A stretch of DNA of 64,000 nucleotides, taken from positions 2,294,001 through 2,358,000 of the forward strand of contig NC_010407.1 in the NCBI RefSeq assembly GCF_000069225.1. The letters run 5' to 3'. The translations under genes and the position numbers were made by a program. The notes under the pieces are model-generated. The model searched no databases. It was not told where the DNA came from and saw only the letters and a program-made list of their open reading frames with translations. Source of the stretch: Clavibacter sepedonicus. Lineage in GTDB: Bacteria > Actinomycetota > Actinomycetes > Actinomycetales > Microbacteriaceae. This document shows positions 7,981-17,039 of this stretch, piece by piece; position 1 is the stretch's first letter; every line of letters starts with the position of its first letter.

Positions 7981-9292
7981 TCAGCTCCCGACGACCACCG
8001 GCAGCGGCACCTCGTCGGCCGCGAGCTCCTCGCTCGTGGAGCCCAGCACCTCGGCGACGGACGCGCGGATGATCGCGAGACCCTCCTCGACCTGCTCGTC
8101 GGTGATGGTGAGCGCGGGCAGCACCTTCATGACCGTGCCGCCGGCGCCCGAGGTCTCCATGAGCATGCCGCGCTCGAACGCCGCCCGGCAGACCGCGCCG
8201 GCGAGGTCGCCGGAGGGGAACTCGATGCCGCGCGCGAGGCCGCGGCCGCGCACCTTGAGCTGCGTCTGCGGCGCGGCGGAGGCGGCGATCTCGGTGAAGA
8301 CCTCGTGGATCCGCTCGCCCTTGCGCAGCGTCGACGCCTCGAGCTCGCCGTCGGCCCAGTACAGGCGGATGGCCTCGGCGCCCGTGAGGAACGCGGGCGC
8401 GATGCCGCGGAAGGTGCCGTTGTGCTCGCCGGGCTTCCACTGGTCGAGCTCGGGCTTGAGCAACGTGAGGGCCATGGGCAGGCCGTAGCCGCCGATGGAC
8501 TTGGAGAGCGTGACGATGTCGGGGACGATGCCCGACTCCTCGAAGCTGAAGAACCCGCCCGTGCGGCCGCAGCCCATCTGCACGTCGTCGACGATAAGCA
8601 CGATGCCGTGGCGCGTGGTCAGGTCCCGGAGCTTCCGCAGCCACTCAGGCGTAGCGACGTTGATGCCGCCCTCGCCCTGCGCGGTCTCGACGATGACGCC
8701 GGCGGGCAGGTCGACACCCGAGCCCGAGTCGTCGAGCAGCTTCTCGAAGTACGCGAGGGTGTCGGTCTCGCCGCCGAGGTAGCCGTCGAAGGGCACCGCG
8801 ACCGCGTGGTGCAGCGGGTGGCCGGCGCCGCCGCGCTTGAGCGCGTTGCCGGTGACCGCGAGCGCGCCCTCGGTCATGCCGTGGAACGAGTTGGTGAAAG
8901 TGGACGATCGTGGTGCGGCCGGTGACCTTGCGCGCGAGCTTCATCGCGGCCTCGACCGCGTTCGCGCCGCCCGGGCCGGGGAACATGATGCGGTAGTCGA
9001 GCCCGCGCGGCTGGAGGATCACGTCCTGGAACGTCTGCAGGAAGTCGCGGCGGGCCTCCGTGAACATGTCGAGGGAGTGCGTGACCCCGTCGCGGAGGAT
9101 GTAGTCGACCAGCTTCTGCTTGAGCGCCGGGTTGTTGTGCCCGTAGTTGAGCGCGCCGGCGCCCGCGAAGAAGTCGAGGTAGCGGTCGCCGTCGGCTGTG
9201 AACATCTCGCTGCCCACCGCGCGGTCGAAGACCACCGGCCAGCCGCGGCTGTAGCTCCGGACCTCGGACTCCATCTGCTCGAAGATCGTCAT
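7981..9292 (-). pseudogene. ectB: diaminobutyrate--2-oxoglutarate aminotransferase (EctB-like), frameshifted
   Basis: When intact, this is a class III PLP aminotransferase of about 436 residues that makes 2,4-diaminobutyrate, the first step of ectoine synthesis. The N-terminal frame from the ATG at 9292 (AAGGAG nine bases upstream) reads MTIFEQMESEVRSYSRGWP up to the motif GRTTIVHF. The remainder, from MTEGALAVTGNALKRGGAG to the stop, is in another frame and includes the PLP lysine region TLSKSIGGYGLP. The expected join reads TIVHFTNSFHGMTEG. One extra A in the plus-strand AAA at 8897-8899 accounts for the shift. No ectA or ectC lies nearby. Either the gene is dead or a sequencing error added a base. 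Confidence 0.88.
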
Positions 9293-9454
9293 GCGGTGTC
9301 GCTCCTTGATGCTCATCGGCGACCTGCGGGGACCGCCGCACGTCGGGCGGGGCTCGTGGCTCCGGGCGACGGGGAAGGGCGCTGCGATGCGCAGCTCCTC
9401 CATCGTCGCACCTCCGCCCGACATCGCCGGAATCCCTCGCGCGGGGGAACTCTG

Positions 9455-9460
9455 TAGGGT
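9455..9460 (+). promoter_or_regulatory. -10 hexamer TAGGGT of a leaderless promoter
   Basis: TAGGGT ends 6 nt before the ATG at 9467 with no ribosome binding site in between. Confidence 0.5.
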
Positions 9461-9466
9461 CGCGGC

Positions 9467-10372
9467 ATGGCCGCATCCGGGGACGTCGATCCGCTCCGGG
9501 CCCCGGGGACCGCGATGATCCGGGTCGGCGACCGCGACGTGCGGCACCGCGTGACCGGAACCGGGGATCCGCTCCTGCTCCTGCACGGCATCGGCCGCAG
9601 CCTCGAGGACTGGGAGGAGCAGCACGACCGCCTCTCCGCCGGCCATGCGCTGCACAGCCTCGACCTGCCGGGGTCCGGCTGGTCGGATCCGGTCGACGGC
9701 GGCACGACGCTCGAGTCGATCGCGGATGCGCTGCCCGCCTACCTCGACGCGGCGGGCGTGCGTGGCCCCGTGACCGTGGTCGGCAACTCGCTCGGCGGCG
9801 CGGTCGCGATGACCCTCGCGACCCGGCACCCGGATCGCGTGCGGGCGCTCGTGCTCGCGGACAGCGCGGGCTTCGGCCGGCAGGTCACCGTGGGCCTCCG
9901 GATGCTCGCGTTCGACCCGCTCGCGACGCTCCTCATGCGGCCGACGCCCGGCAACTCCCGGCGCTCGACCCGCACGATCTTCCACGACCCGGCGCTCACG
10001 ACCGACGAGCGCGTGCGGCACGCGCAGGCGCTGTCGGCCCGACCGGCCCACGCGGCCACGATGCTCGACATCGCGCGCGACCTCGGCACGGTCCGCGGCG
10101 TGAGCTCACGCTGGCGCCGGCCGCTGGTGGAGGGCGTGCGGGCGTCGGGCCTCCCGGTGCTCGCGCTGTGGGGCGATCGCGACCGGATTCTCCCGCCGGG
10201 CCACCTCGCGGCCGTCGCGCGGGAGCTGCCCGACGCGCTGACCCGCATGATCCCGGACTGCGGTCACATGCCGCAGATCGAGCGCCCTGACCTCTTCGCC
10301 GAGCTGGTGGGCGACTTCCTCGGCTCGCTGCCCCCCGCCGCAGCGGCACGCGCCGCCCCGCGGGAGCCCTGA
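9467..10372 (+). CDS. alpha/beta-fold hydrolase
   Basis: This 301-residue serine hydrolase of the alpha/beta fold probably acts in the cytoplasm. It shows the oxyanion HGIG motif (LLLLHGIGRSLEDW, about residue 43) and the nucleophile elbow GNSLGG (about 106-111, Ser the nucleophile). The late acid lies in the LALWGDRDRILPP region, and the catalytic His is in DCGHMPQIERP near 266. No signal peptide is present. The ATG at 9467 follows a TAGGGT hexamer at leaderless spacing. It is divergent from the broken ectB and stands alone. Esterase, lactonase and haloalkane-type activities are all possible; the substrate is not known. Confidence 0.85.
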   Translation: MAASGDVDPLRAPGTAMIRVGDRDVRHRVTGTGDPLLLLHGIGRSLEDWEEQHDRLSAGHALHSLDLPGSGWSDPVDGGTTLESIADALPAYLDAAGVRGPVTVVGNSLGGAVAMTLATRHPDRVRALVLADSAGFGRQVTVGLRMLAFDPLATLLMRPTPGNSRRSTRTIFHDPALTTDERVRHAQALSARPAHAATMLDIARDLGTVRGVSSRWRRPLVEGVRASGLPVLALWGDRDRILPPGHLAAVARELPDALTRMIPDCGHMPQIERPDLFAELVGDFLGSLPPAAAARAAPREP

Positions 10373-10517
10373 GCGGGTCGTCCGTCGCAGGGGGCGTCGG
10401 TGGAGGGGGCGCACGGCGTCGGTTCGCGGGCCGTACCGTAGGGGAATCCGTGCATTCTCGCGCCGACGTCGTCGGAGAACGCGGGCGGCGCGACTCCTCC
10501 AGGACGGACGATCCCTC

Positions 10518-12041
10518 ATGCGCCGACACGTCACCCTGCTCCTCCCCGCGCTCCTCCTCGCCGCCTGTCTCGCGGGCCACCCTCAGCCCGCACAGGCGAA
10601 CGAGGTCGCCCGCCCCGGCGCGGTGCTCCCGCCCACCGCCCCATGGGCCGCGACGCCTCGCGTGGATCGCGCATCCGAGGCCGGTGACCCCCTCACCGCC
10701 TCGCTGGTCGAGGCGGTGGGTGACCGACGTCATCCGAGCGCACCGCGCCCGCCCTCGACGACGTGCGCGACGATCCCCGCCCAACTGTCCATGCCGGGAC
10801 GGACCGCGAGCGCGGCCGAGGAGGCCTCCCCGCCGGACACCGCGCGCATCCAGCGCGGCCTCGACGCCTGCGCGGGCACGGGCGGAGCGGTGCGCCTCAG
10901 CACCTCCGGTGCCGCGACCGACTTCCTCAGCGGTCCGCTCGTCGTCCGACCGGGCGAGGTGCTGCTCGTCGACCCCGCTGCCACCCTCTTCGCGTCGCGG
11001 AACGCGGCTGCCTACCAGGTGGCCGGTCACGGCCGCTGCGGCACCATCGGGGGAGACGGCCTGGGGTGCGCGCCCTTCCTCGCCGTCGGATCCGGCTCCG
11101 GGGTGGAGTCCACCCGGGCCGCCGACGGTACCCAGGGGCGGATCGACGGGCGCGGCGACGCGACCCTGCTCGGATCCGCGACCACCTGGTGGGCCCTTTC
11201 CGCGCAGGCGAAGGCCGGGGGCAACCAGAACGTGCCGCGGCTCATCAAGGCACAGCGCTCGAACGACGTGACCGTGGCCGACGTCGACCTCATCGACTCG
11301 CCCGGGCAGCACATCTCCTTCAATGACGGCGTCGGCCTCACCGTGTGGGGCGTCGTGGTGTTCACCCCGGCGAACGCCCGCAACACCGATGGCATCGACC
11401 CGGCCGGCGCCCAGGACGTCACCATCGCCGACTCCTACATCATGGACGGCGACGACGGCATCGCCATCAAGGCCTCCGACGCCCCGTCGGCGCACATCAC
11501 GATCCGTGGCAACACGCTCACCGGCACGCACGGCATCTCCCTCGGTCGGCAGACCACCGCAGGGATCAGCGACGTGCTCATCGACGGCAACACCATCAGC
11601 GGCAAGGACAGGTACGGCAACCAGAGCGTCGCCGCCGGGGGGATCCGCATCAAGAGCTCGGCCGCGGCGGGCGGCCTGGTCCGCGACATCACGTTCCGCG
11701 ACACCTGCATCGACCTGGTCAAGGCACCCGTGGTGTTCGACTCGCGGTACGAGTCCGGCAGCGGGACGCACATCCCCAGCTTCACCGGGATCGTCGTCGA
11801 CGGCCTACGTGCCACGAACTCGGTGAAGGGGGCGGCGAGCGTGCTCGAGGGCTTCGATGCGGCGCATCCCCTCGGCCTGCTGCTACGGCGCGTGGACGTC
11901 GACGATCCGGACGTCCGCGCCGCGTACGCCGACATCACGACCCAGGGCGCCCACTTCGGCGGCGTGCCGCTCACGGCATCGGGGGCCGGGGTGCGGGTCA
12001 CGGCGCAGGCCGACGCCGGCGCGGCACCCGCCTGCGGCTGA
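10518..12041 (+). CDS. secreted polygalacturonase (glycoside hydrolase family 28)
   Basis: This 507-residue exported pectin-degrading enzyme hydrolyses alpha-1,4-galacturonan in plant cell walls and is a plausible virulence factor. The N-terminus is a signal sequence (MRRHVTLLLPALLLAACLAG); it contains LAAC, so lipoprotein processing cannot be excluded, although AQA further on fits a signal peptidase I site. The right-handed beta-helix carries all four family 28 motifs: NTDGID (about 291), DGDDGIAIK (about 309), GTHG (about 335) and IRIKSS (about 375). The catalytic Asp residues are therefore present. The ATG at 10518 is the first of the signal peptide. It is monocistronic, between a hydrolase and a broken protease. 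Confidence 0.92.
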   Translation: MRRHVTLLLPALLLAACLAGHPQPAQANEVARPGAVLPPTAPWAATPRVDRASEAGDPLTASLVEAVGDRRHPSAPRPPSTTCATIPAQLSMPGRTASAAEEASPPDTARIQRGLDACAGTGGAVRLSTSGAATDFLSGPLVVRPGEVLLVDPAATLFASRNAAAYQVAGHGRCGTIGGDGLGCAPFLAVGSGSGVESTRAADGTQGRIDGRGDATLLGSATTWWALSAQAKAGGNQNVPRLIKAQRSNDVTVADVDLIDSPGQHISFNDGVGLTVWGVVVFTPANARNTDGIDPAGAQDVTIADSYIMDGDDGIAIKASDAPSAHITIRGNTLTGTHGISLGRQTTAGISDVLIDGNTISGKDRYGNQSVAAGGIRIKSSAAAGGLVRDITFRDTCIDLVKAPVVFDSRYESGSGTHIPSFTGIVVDGLRATNSVKGAASVLEGFDAAHPLGLLLRRVDVDDPDVRAAYADITTQGAHFGGVPLTASGAGVRVTAQADAGAAPACG

Positions 12042-12113
12042 CGGGCTTCCGCGAGCGCGTGACACGCGGGGGATGCCGGTAGCCCGCGTGGGCGGGCCGC
12101 CCGCAGCCCCCGC

Positions 12114-13157
12114 TCACCAGCCGAGCGTGCGGAGCACCGCGACCGTCACGGGCCCGGGGCCGGGCACCGCGTGCCCGCGAGCGAGCACCGGGGTCATCAG
12201 CTCGTCCGGATCGCCCTCGGGGTAGGTGGCCTCGTCCAGGTGCGAGTAGCTGCTGCCGTCCCACGTCGTGGGTGCGTAGAGACGGGCGGCCTTGCCGCCT
12301 CCGGCCTGGCGCACCTGGGGACTGTCGAACACGAGACCGGGCGTCTGCAGCTGCGCAGCCAGCTGCACCGGATCCGCGATGGACAGCAGCGACCGGCCGT
12401 CGGCCGCGCGGGTGTACGTGTCGAAGGCGAGCGGGTACCCGGGCGTGCCCATTGCCCCGCGCCCGTGCTCCACGGTGGCCGCGCCGACGAAGCCGAGGCC
12501 GTGGCCGAGCTCGTGCAGGACGGCGGAGGCGAAGTCCACCTGATCGGGGCCGATCGGGCCCGTGCCGAAGTGGGTGTGGCTCGCGTCGGAGTCGAACTCC
12601 GCCTCGATGTCCGGGCTCGGATCGATCTGGTGCCCTGCCAGCTTGTTCGCCAGGGGCTCGGCGTAGAACGTGTGCGGTCGCGGGGCACCGCGGAAGTCGG
12701 TCCGGTAGGTCGACGGGCCCGCCTGTCCGCCGATGCCCGCGCCCAGGTGCTCGTACCGCGCGGAGACGGTGATGGGCACTGGCGAGCTGATGACGTGCGA
12801 CCAGACGTCGACCGCCCGCTGGAAGTCGGCGCGCGCCTGCACGGGAAGCCCACATAGGTGACCTGGAACGTCGCGGTCGCCGCGGCGTCCGTGGTGACGG
12901 TCGTGACGGTGTCCGGGCCGGTGGTGCGCGCGGCCTGGCGCAGCGTGACGGCATCTCGCGTCAGCAGCCGCGACGCGGCCGGCGGGGTCGCCGTGCCGTG
13001 GTGCTCGACGTGCAGCGCGGAGGCGTGCACGTGCGACCCCGCGGACGGAGGTGCCGCCTGACGCCGTCGCGGCGATGGCGGGCACCACCAGGCACGAGGC
13101 GGAGACGGCGGCGGCGGTCACGAGGAGCGCGGTGGACAGCTGGCGGGGAGTGGGCAT
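12114..13157 (-). pseudogene. secreted metzincin-like metalloprotease with two compensating frameshifts
   Basis: When joined, this is a 347-residue exported protein. It has a signal peptide (MPTPRQLSTALLVTAAAVSA), a middle region, then a catalytic region with the zinc motif HELGHGLGF and a C-terminal ELMTPVL segment typical of such actinobacterial proteases. The ATG at 13157 has GAGGTG six bases upstream. Homology-like sequence leaves the first frame near 13041 (an extra G in a GGGG run; expected SVRGSHVHASALHVEHHG). It continues in a second frame (TFQVTYVGFP) and returns to the first near 12847, where a G is missing before VQARADFQRAVDVW. The roughly 65 residues between the shifts are scrambled in the actual reading frame. 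Confidence 0.75.
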
Positions 13158-13409
13158 GTAGGCACCTCGGTCGGTTCCGCGCGATGCGCGGATGGGCGCC
13201 TGGCCCCTCGCGACGCCCGTGCCCCGTGGGGGACGGCTCTCCCAGATGGTGTCGAGGAGCGGATGCGTGGTAGCGAGGAGCGACGGCGTCCGCCGTCGGC
13301 GTGGGGTGAACTTAGCCCGGTGGGCGTCCCCGCCTCGCGTACCGCGCACAGGCACAGGCGCCGGCATCCCGTGCGGCCGGCGGCCCCGCGTCGCGACGGA
13401 TGGCGCAGG

Positions 13410-14072
13410 TCAGCTCCCGGCGTCAGCTCCGGCGTCAGCTCCCGCGTCCCGCTCGGGAGCGTCATCCGGGGCGTCCGGGGCGTCCGGGGGGCTCGCCTCC
13501 GCGGCCGCCGCCGCATGGCGGGCGGCGGGCGACCGCACCGAGTCGTGGCGCTCGGCCAGCGACTCGAAGCCGTCGTGCGCGGCGACGCGGACGGAGGTGT
13601 CGGGGTCGGTGAGCGCGCGGCGGATGACGTCCTCGTCGGAGGGTCCGCCGACGGCGCCGAGCGCACGGAGGGCGGCACCGCGGACGCGGGCGTTCTCGTC
13701 GGTGACGAGCACGGTGAGCGCGCGCACGAGCGGCAGCTGCCGGGTCGCGACGACCTTCGCGCACGCCTCGCGCACGCGCCAGGCGCGGTTCGTGAGGTTC
13801 TTCTCGACGACCTTCGCGGCCTCGGGCGTCCAGGCGTAGAGGAGCGCGCGGGCGCCCCAGGCCTCGGGCCAGTAGAGGGGAGGCGCGCCGTTGAGGATCC
13901 CGCGGGCGTGGCGCCCGCCGACCAGCAGCAGGAAGTCGTCGCCCTCGTACAGCCCGTCCAGCAGGCCCATCGCCCGCAGGGCGACCTCCCGCTCGCTCGT
14001 GCGCGACACCGCGTCGCTCATGCGCGTCGCGAGGGAGTCCTCGCGACGGCGGGGGTCATCTCCGTCAGCCAT
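13410..14072 (-). CDS. HEAT-repeat protein
   Basis: This 220-residue soluble protein is built mainly of HEAT/PBS-lyase-like helical repeats, from about residue 85 to 185: KVVEKNLTNRAWRVREACAK, then LTVLVTDENARVRGAALRAL, then IRRALTDPDTSVRVAAHDG. Such repeats bind proteins; no enzyme motif is seen. The N-terminal third holds a conserved-looking block (LLDGLYEGDDFLLLVGGRHARG). The tail is low-complexity, ending in GADAGADAGS encoded by an imperfect 12-bp DNA repeat. Start ATG 14072 is preceded by TACGGT seven bases upstream, again a leaderless arrangement. Its role is unknown. Confidence 0.75.
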   Translation of the reverse strand: MADGDDPRRREDSLATRMSDAVSRTSEREVALRAMGLLDGLYEGDDFLLLVGGRHARGILNGAPPLYWPEAWGARALLYAWTPEAAKVVEKNLTNRAWRVREACAKVVATRQLPLVRALTVLVTDENARVRGAALRALGAVGGPSDEDVIRRALTDPDTSVRVAAHDGFESLAERHDSVRSPAARHAAAAAEASPPDAPDAPDDAPERDAGADAGADAGS

Positions 14073-14079
14073 GCCGACA

Positions 14080-14085
14080 ACCGTA
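14080..14085 (-). promoter_or_regulatory. -10 hexamer TACGGT upstream of the HEAT gene
   Basis: On the minus strand TACGGT lies 7 nt before the ATG at 14072, close to the 6-nt spacing of the other leaderless promoters. Confidence 0.4.
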
Positions 14086-14102
14086 TCGGCTGCGGCAGGG
14101 CT

Positions 14103-14131
14103 GCCCCGCCGCCGGTCACGCGCGGCGGGGC
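14103..14131 (-). terminator. hairpin terminator after the VIT1-family gene
   Basis: GCCCCGCCGC (14103-14112) pairs perfectly with GCGGCGGGGC (14122-14131) around a 9-base loop, a few bases after the VIT1-family stop codon. There is no U-tract. Confidence 0.6.
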
Positions 14132-14138
14132 CGGCGGA

Positions 14139-15248
14139 TCAGCCGGCCTGCGTGTTGAAGAGCAGCCCCAGCAGGTAGGTGGCCCCGGCCGCGCCGAAGC
14201 CGATGAGCAGCTGGCGTCCTGCGCGACGCAGGGGCGGGCCGCCCGAGAGGAGGCCGGTGACCGCGCCCGTGATCGACAGCGCGATGGCCACGAGGACGCA
14301 GGCGATGGCGAGCGCCGCGAGGCCCTGCAGGCCGAAGAGGTACGGGAGCACGGGGATCACGGCGCCGGACGCGAAGAAGCAGAAGCTCGAGATGGCCGCG
14401 CCCCAGGCGGTGCCGACGCTCTCGTGGTCGTCCTCCGATGCGGCGACGCCCGCGATGCTGACGGGGATCGGCCGGGTCTCGGCCGCGAGGTCGCGCAGCA
14501 CCTCGGCGGCGTGCGCGAGCGCCTCGTCCTCCGTCATGCCGCGGGCGCGGTAGACGAGGGCGAGCTCGTTGGCGTCGACGTCGAGGTGGGGGAGCGCGTC
14601 GCGCGTGCCCGGATCCGGGGCCGACGCCTCGAGCAGCTCGCGCTGGGAGCGCACCGACACGAACTCGCCCGCGCCCATCGACAGCGCGCCGGCGAGCAGG
14701 CCCGCGAGACCCGTCGCGAGGATCACGGCGTTGGGCACGCCCGTGGCCGTGATGCCGAGGACGAGCGCCAGGTTGCTGACGAGCCCGTCGTTCGCGCCGA
14801 ACACGGCGGCGCGGAAGGTGCCGGAGAGGCGCATCCGGCCGCGGGTGGCGAGGCCGCGCACGACCTCCTCGTGCACGCGCTCGTCGGCGGCCATCGCGTC
14901 GGTGGCGTCGGCGTCGTCCGCGTACGGGGAGCGGCTCTCGGCGCGCTGCGCGAGGGCCAGCACGAACACGGATCCGAAGCGGCGAGCGAGGAGACCGAGG
15001 ATCCGCGTGCGGATGTCGCCGCGCACGGGCTTGCCGACGCTGTCGCCGAGCAGCTCGATCCAGTGGTCGGCGTGGCGGCCCTCCGCCTCGGCGAGGGCGA
15101 GCAGGATGTCGCGCTCCTCGCCCGTGCGGCGGCCGGCCAGGTCGCGGTAGACGGCGGCCTCGGCGCGCTCGTCGGCGAGGTACTGCCGCCAGCGGCGCAC
15201 CTGCGCGGGCGTCGGATCGGGCGTTCGGGCAGGGGGCATGGATGTCAT
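14139..15248 (-). CDS. VIT1/CCC1-family metal transporter with N-terminal ferritin-like domain
   Basis: This 369-residue membrane protein probably moves Fe2+ or Mn2+ out of the cytoplasm. Residues about 15-75 form a ferritin/rubrerythrin-like helical domain with diiron-type motifs (LADERAEAAVYRDLA and LAEAEGRHADHWIELL). The C-terminal half is the VIT1 domain: FGANDGLVSNLALVLGITA, MGAGEFVSVRSQRELLE, then three more helices to the end. The ATG at 15248 has GGAGG just upstream, which decides the start. A related fusion, MbfA, is an iron exporter in alphaproteobacteria; the direction here is inferred from that. It stands alone behind a 268-bp gap with no other gene. Confidence 0.85.
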   Translation of the reverse strand: MTSMPPARTPDPTPAQVRRWRQYLADERAEAAVYRDLAGRRTGEERDILLALAEAEGRHADHWIELLGDSVGKPVRGDIRTRILGLLARRFGSVFVLALAQRAESRSPYADDADATDAMAADERVHEEVVRGLATRGRMRLSGTFRAAVFGANDGLVSNLALVLGITATGVPNAVILATGLAGLLAGALSMGAGEFVSVRSQRELLEASAPDPGTRDALPHLDVDANELALVYRARGMTEDEALAHAAEVLRDLAAETRPIPVSIAGVAASEDDHESVGTAWGAAISSFCFFASGAVIPVLPYLFGLQGLAALAIACVLVAIALSITGAVTGLLSGGPPLRRAGRQLLIGFGAAGATYLLGLLFNTQAG

Positions 15249-15516
15249 GGGTCCTCCGGTCGGGCGACGGCCGGGAACCGGGAGGGCTCCGGCCGACGCG
15301 ACGGCGCGTGGTGCGCCTGTCGTTCGTCTGGCCGAAGGTCTCGTCCGCCCGCCGCCCTCACGGACTCTGGCGGGTGATGCACCGGGCCCGGGGGCCAGCA
15401 TGTCGACGCATCGCCGTCCGGCCCGAGGGCCGGGGGGGGACTACTCCCCTTCGAGAGGAGACCCTAGCGCACGGGTCCGAGCGGGCCGGCGGCGAGCGGC
15501 CCTGCGGCCAGCGGCG

Positions 15517-16386
15517 TCAGGCCGACGGCAGCAGCACGATCACCAGCGGCAGCACGGGCAGCGCGCACGCGACCGCGCACAGCAGCCGCAGCGCGACGCG
15601 GTGCCCGCCGCGGGGGTGGTCCATGCGGTCGGCGCGGAGCGCGGAGAGGCCGCCGTCGGGATCCAGCTTGCGGAGCGCCGAGGCGACCGTGGTCGGCCCG
15701 GAGACGCGGGCCGCGTGGTCGTCGGCGATGAACTCGATGGCGATGGTGGTGGACAGCGCGAGGCGCTGGCTCGCGGGCAGCGCCGGGAGGATCGCGCGCG
15801 AGACCTGGGCGATCCGCACCGCGACCGCGTGCCGCTGCTCCAGATGGGCGGTCTCGTGCTCGAGCACCGCCGCGAGCTCGTCGTCGTCGAGACGGGCGCG
15901 CGCCTCGGTGGTGAGGAGGATCACGCCGGTCGCGGGGGAGAGCGCGGCGAGCGGCACGTCCGACTCGACGAGGCGCGCGTCCCGCCCGGCCACCCGGTAC
16001 GGGCGCGACGCGAGCAGCAGCGTCGCCACCTCGCCCGCGCGGCGCCTGGCCTCGCGGACGACGCGCCCGCCCTCCTCCACGATGCGGAACAGCAGCACGC
16101 CCAGCACGCCCGCGGCCAGGTAGGCCAGCGGGATGGCGGCGACGGGCGCCGTGTCGGCGTCCTGCTGCGGGCCGGTGCCCGCCTGCATCGCCATGCCCTG
16201 GTGGATGAGGAGGCCGAGCCCGGACCCGAGGCTCAGCACCGCCGTGACGAGGAACCCGTGCCAGGCGGCGAGCATGGCGACGGGCCGCTGCGCGACGAGC
16301 GGCAGGCGGCCGAGGAGGAGCGGAGCCAGGAGCGTGACCGTGACGTAGCACTCCAGCAGAAGCACCGCGCGGACCGTGTCGCTCAC
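15517..16386 (-). CDS. M56-family (BlaR1-like) membrane metallopeptidase
   Basis: This 289-residue membrane protein has a zinc protease motif HETAH inside VLEHETAHLEQRHAVAV (about residue 176). Helices flank it: about residues 8-28, 38-62 and 85-105 before the catalytic domain, and one at the C-terminus. That is the usual layout of the stand-alone M56 peptidases of actinobacteria, which lack the sensor domain of BlaR1. A downstream Glu in FIADDHAA fits the third-ligand region. The start GTG at 16386 has GGAG about a dozen bases upstream. No BlaI-type repressor adjoins it; the next gene upstream is an OhrR-like MarR regulator. The substrate is unknown. Confidence 0.8.
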   Translation of the reverse strand: MSDTVRAVLLLECYVTVTLLAPLLLGRLPLVAQRPVAMLAAWHGFLVTAVLSLGSGLGLLIHQGMAMQAGTGPQQDADTAPVAAIPLAYLAAGVLGVLLFRIVEEGGRVVREARRRAGEVATLLLASRPYRVAGRDARLVESDVPLAALSPATGVILLTTEARARLDDDELAAVLEHETAHLEQRHAVAVRIAQVSRAILPALPASQRLALSTTIAIEFIADDHAARVSGPTTVASALRKLDPDGGLSALRADRMDHPRGGHRVALRLLCAVACALPVLPLVIVLLPSA

Positions 16387-16453
16387 TGGTCGCGCTCCGA
16401 TCGGGTGGTGCGGGGATGCCGGTGATGCGGGATGCGAGAGACCGGGGATCCGG

Positions 16454-16915
16454 TCAGATGGTCTCGGGGAGCGCCTTCGCGTTGTCGATGACCTGGCTCA
16501 GCACGGTCTTCAGCCCCTCGAGCTGCTCCTCCGTCATGGAGAGGCGGTCGCGGATCTGCTGCGGGATGGCGACGGCCTTCTCTCGGAGCTCGCGGCCCTG
16601 GTCGGTGAGGCCGATCTCCAGCACGCGCTCATCCGTGGCCCGGCGCACGCGCCACACGTGGCCCATGGCCTCCAGTCGCTTGAGGAGCGGGGACAGCGTG
16701 GCGCTGTCGAGCTGGAGCTCGTGGCTGAGGTCCTTGACCGAGCGCGGCCCGCGCGCCCAGAGCGCGAGGAGCACGAGGTACTGGGGGTGGGTGAGGCCCA
16801 GCGGGTCGAGGATGGGTCGGTAGAGGGCGGTCACGCTGCGTGCGGCGACGACGAGCGAGTAGCTGACCTGCCTGTCGAGCGCGAGCGGGTCCTGCAGGTC
16901 CTGCGGTGTTGACAT
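16454..16915 (-). CDS. MarR-family regulator of the OhrR type, lacking the sensing cysteine
   Basis: This 153-residue winged-helix repressor aligns along its length with OhrR (THPQYLVLLALW, DSATLSPLLKRLEAMGHV, RVRRATDERVLEIGLTDQGRELREKAV). In Bacillus OhrR the peroxide-reacting Cys15 follows ENQL. Here the position is Ser18 (LDRQVSYSL), the protein has no N-terminal Cys, and the positions of Tyr19 and Tyr40 are Val22 and His43, although Tyr29 is kept as Tyr32. The wing and recognition helix look intact. The start ATG 16915 is fixed by GGAGG just upstream. No ohr gene is in the neighbourhood. It probably senses something other than organic peroxide. Confidence 0.85.
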   Translation of the reverse strand: MSTPQDLQDPLALDRQVSYSLVVAARSVTALYRPILDPLGLTHPQYLVLLALWARGPRSVKDLSHELQLDSATLSPLLKRLEAMGHVWRVRRATDERVLEIGLTDQGRELREKAVAIPQQIRDRLSMTEEQLEGLKTVLSQVIDNAKALPETI

Positions 16916-17039
16916 GGTTCCTCCGCGGGTCATTCTGTCACTCCGTGTTGCTAACCCCGCCCGAACGGGGGCCAACAGCTGGATCTGTGGAAAAGCTCCG
17001 ACATGTGAGGCATTCGGAGCGGCGCGCTCAGGCGCCGGG

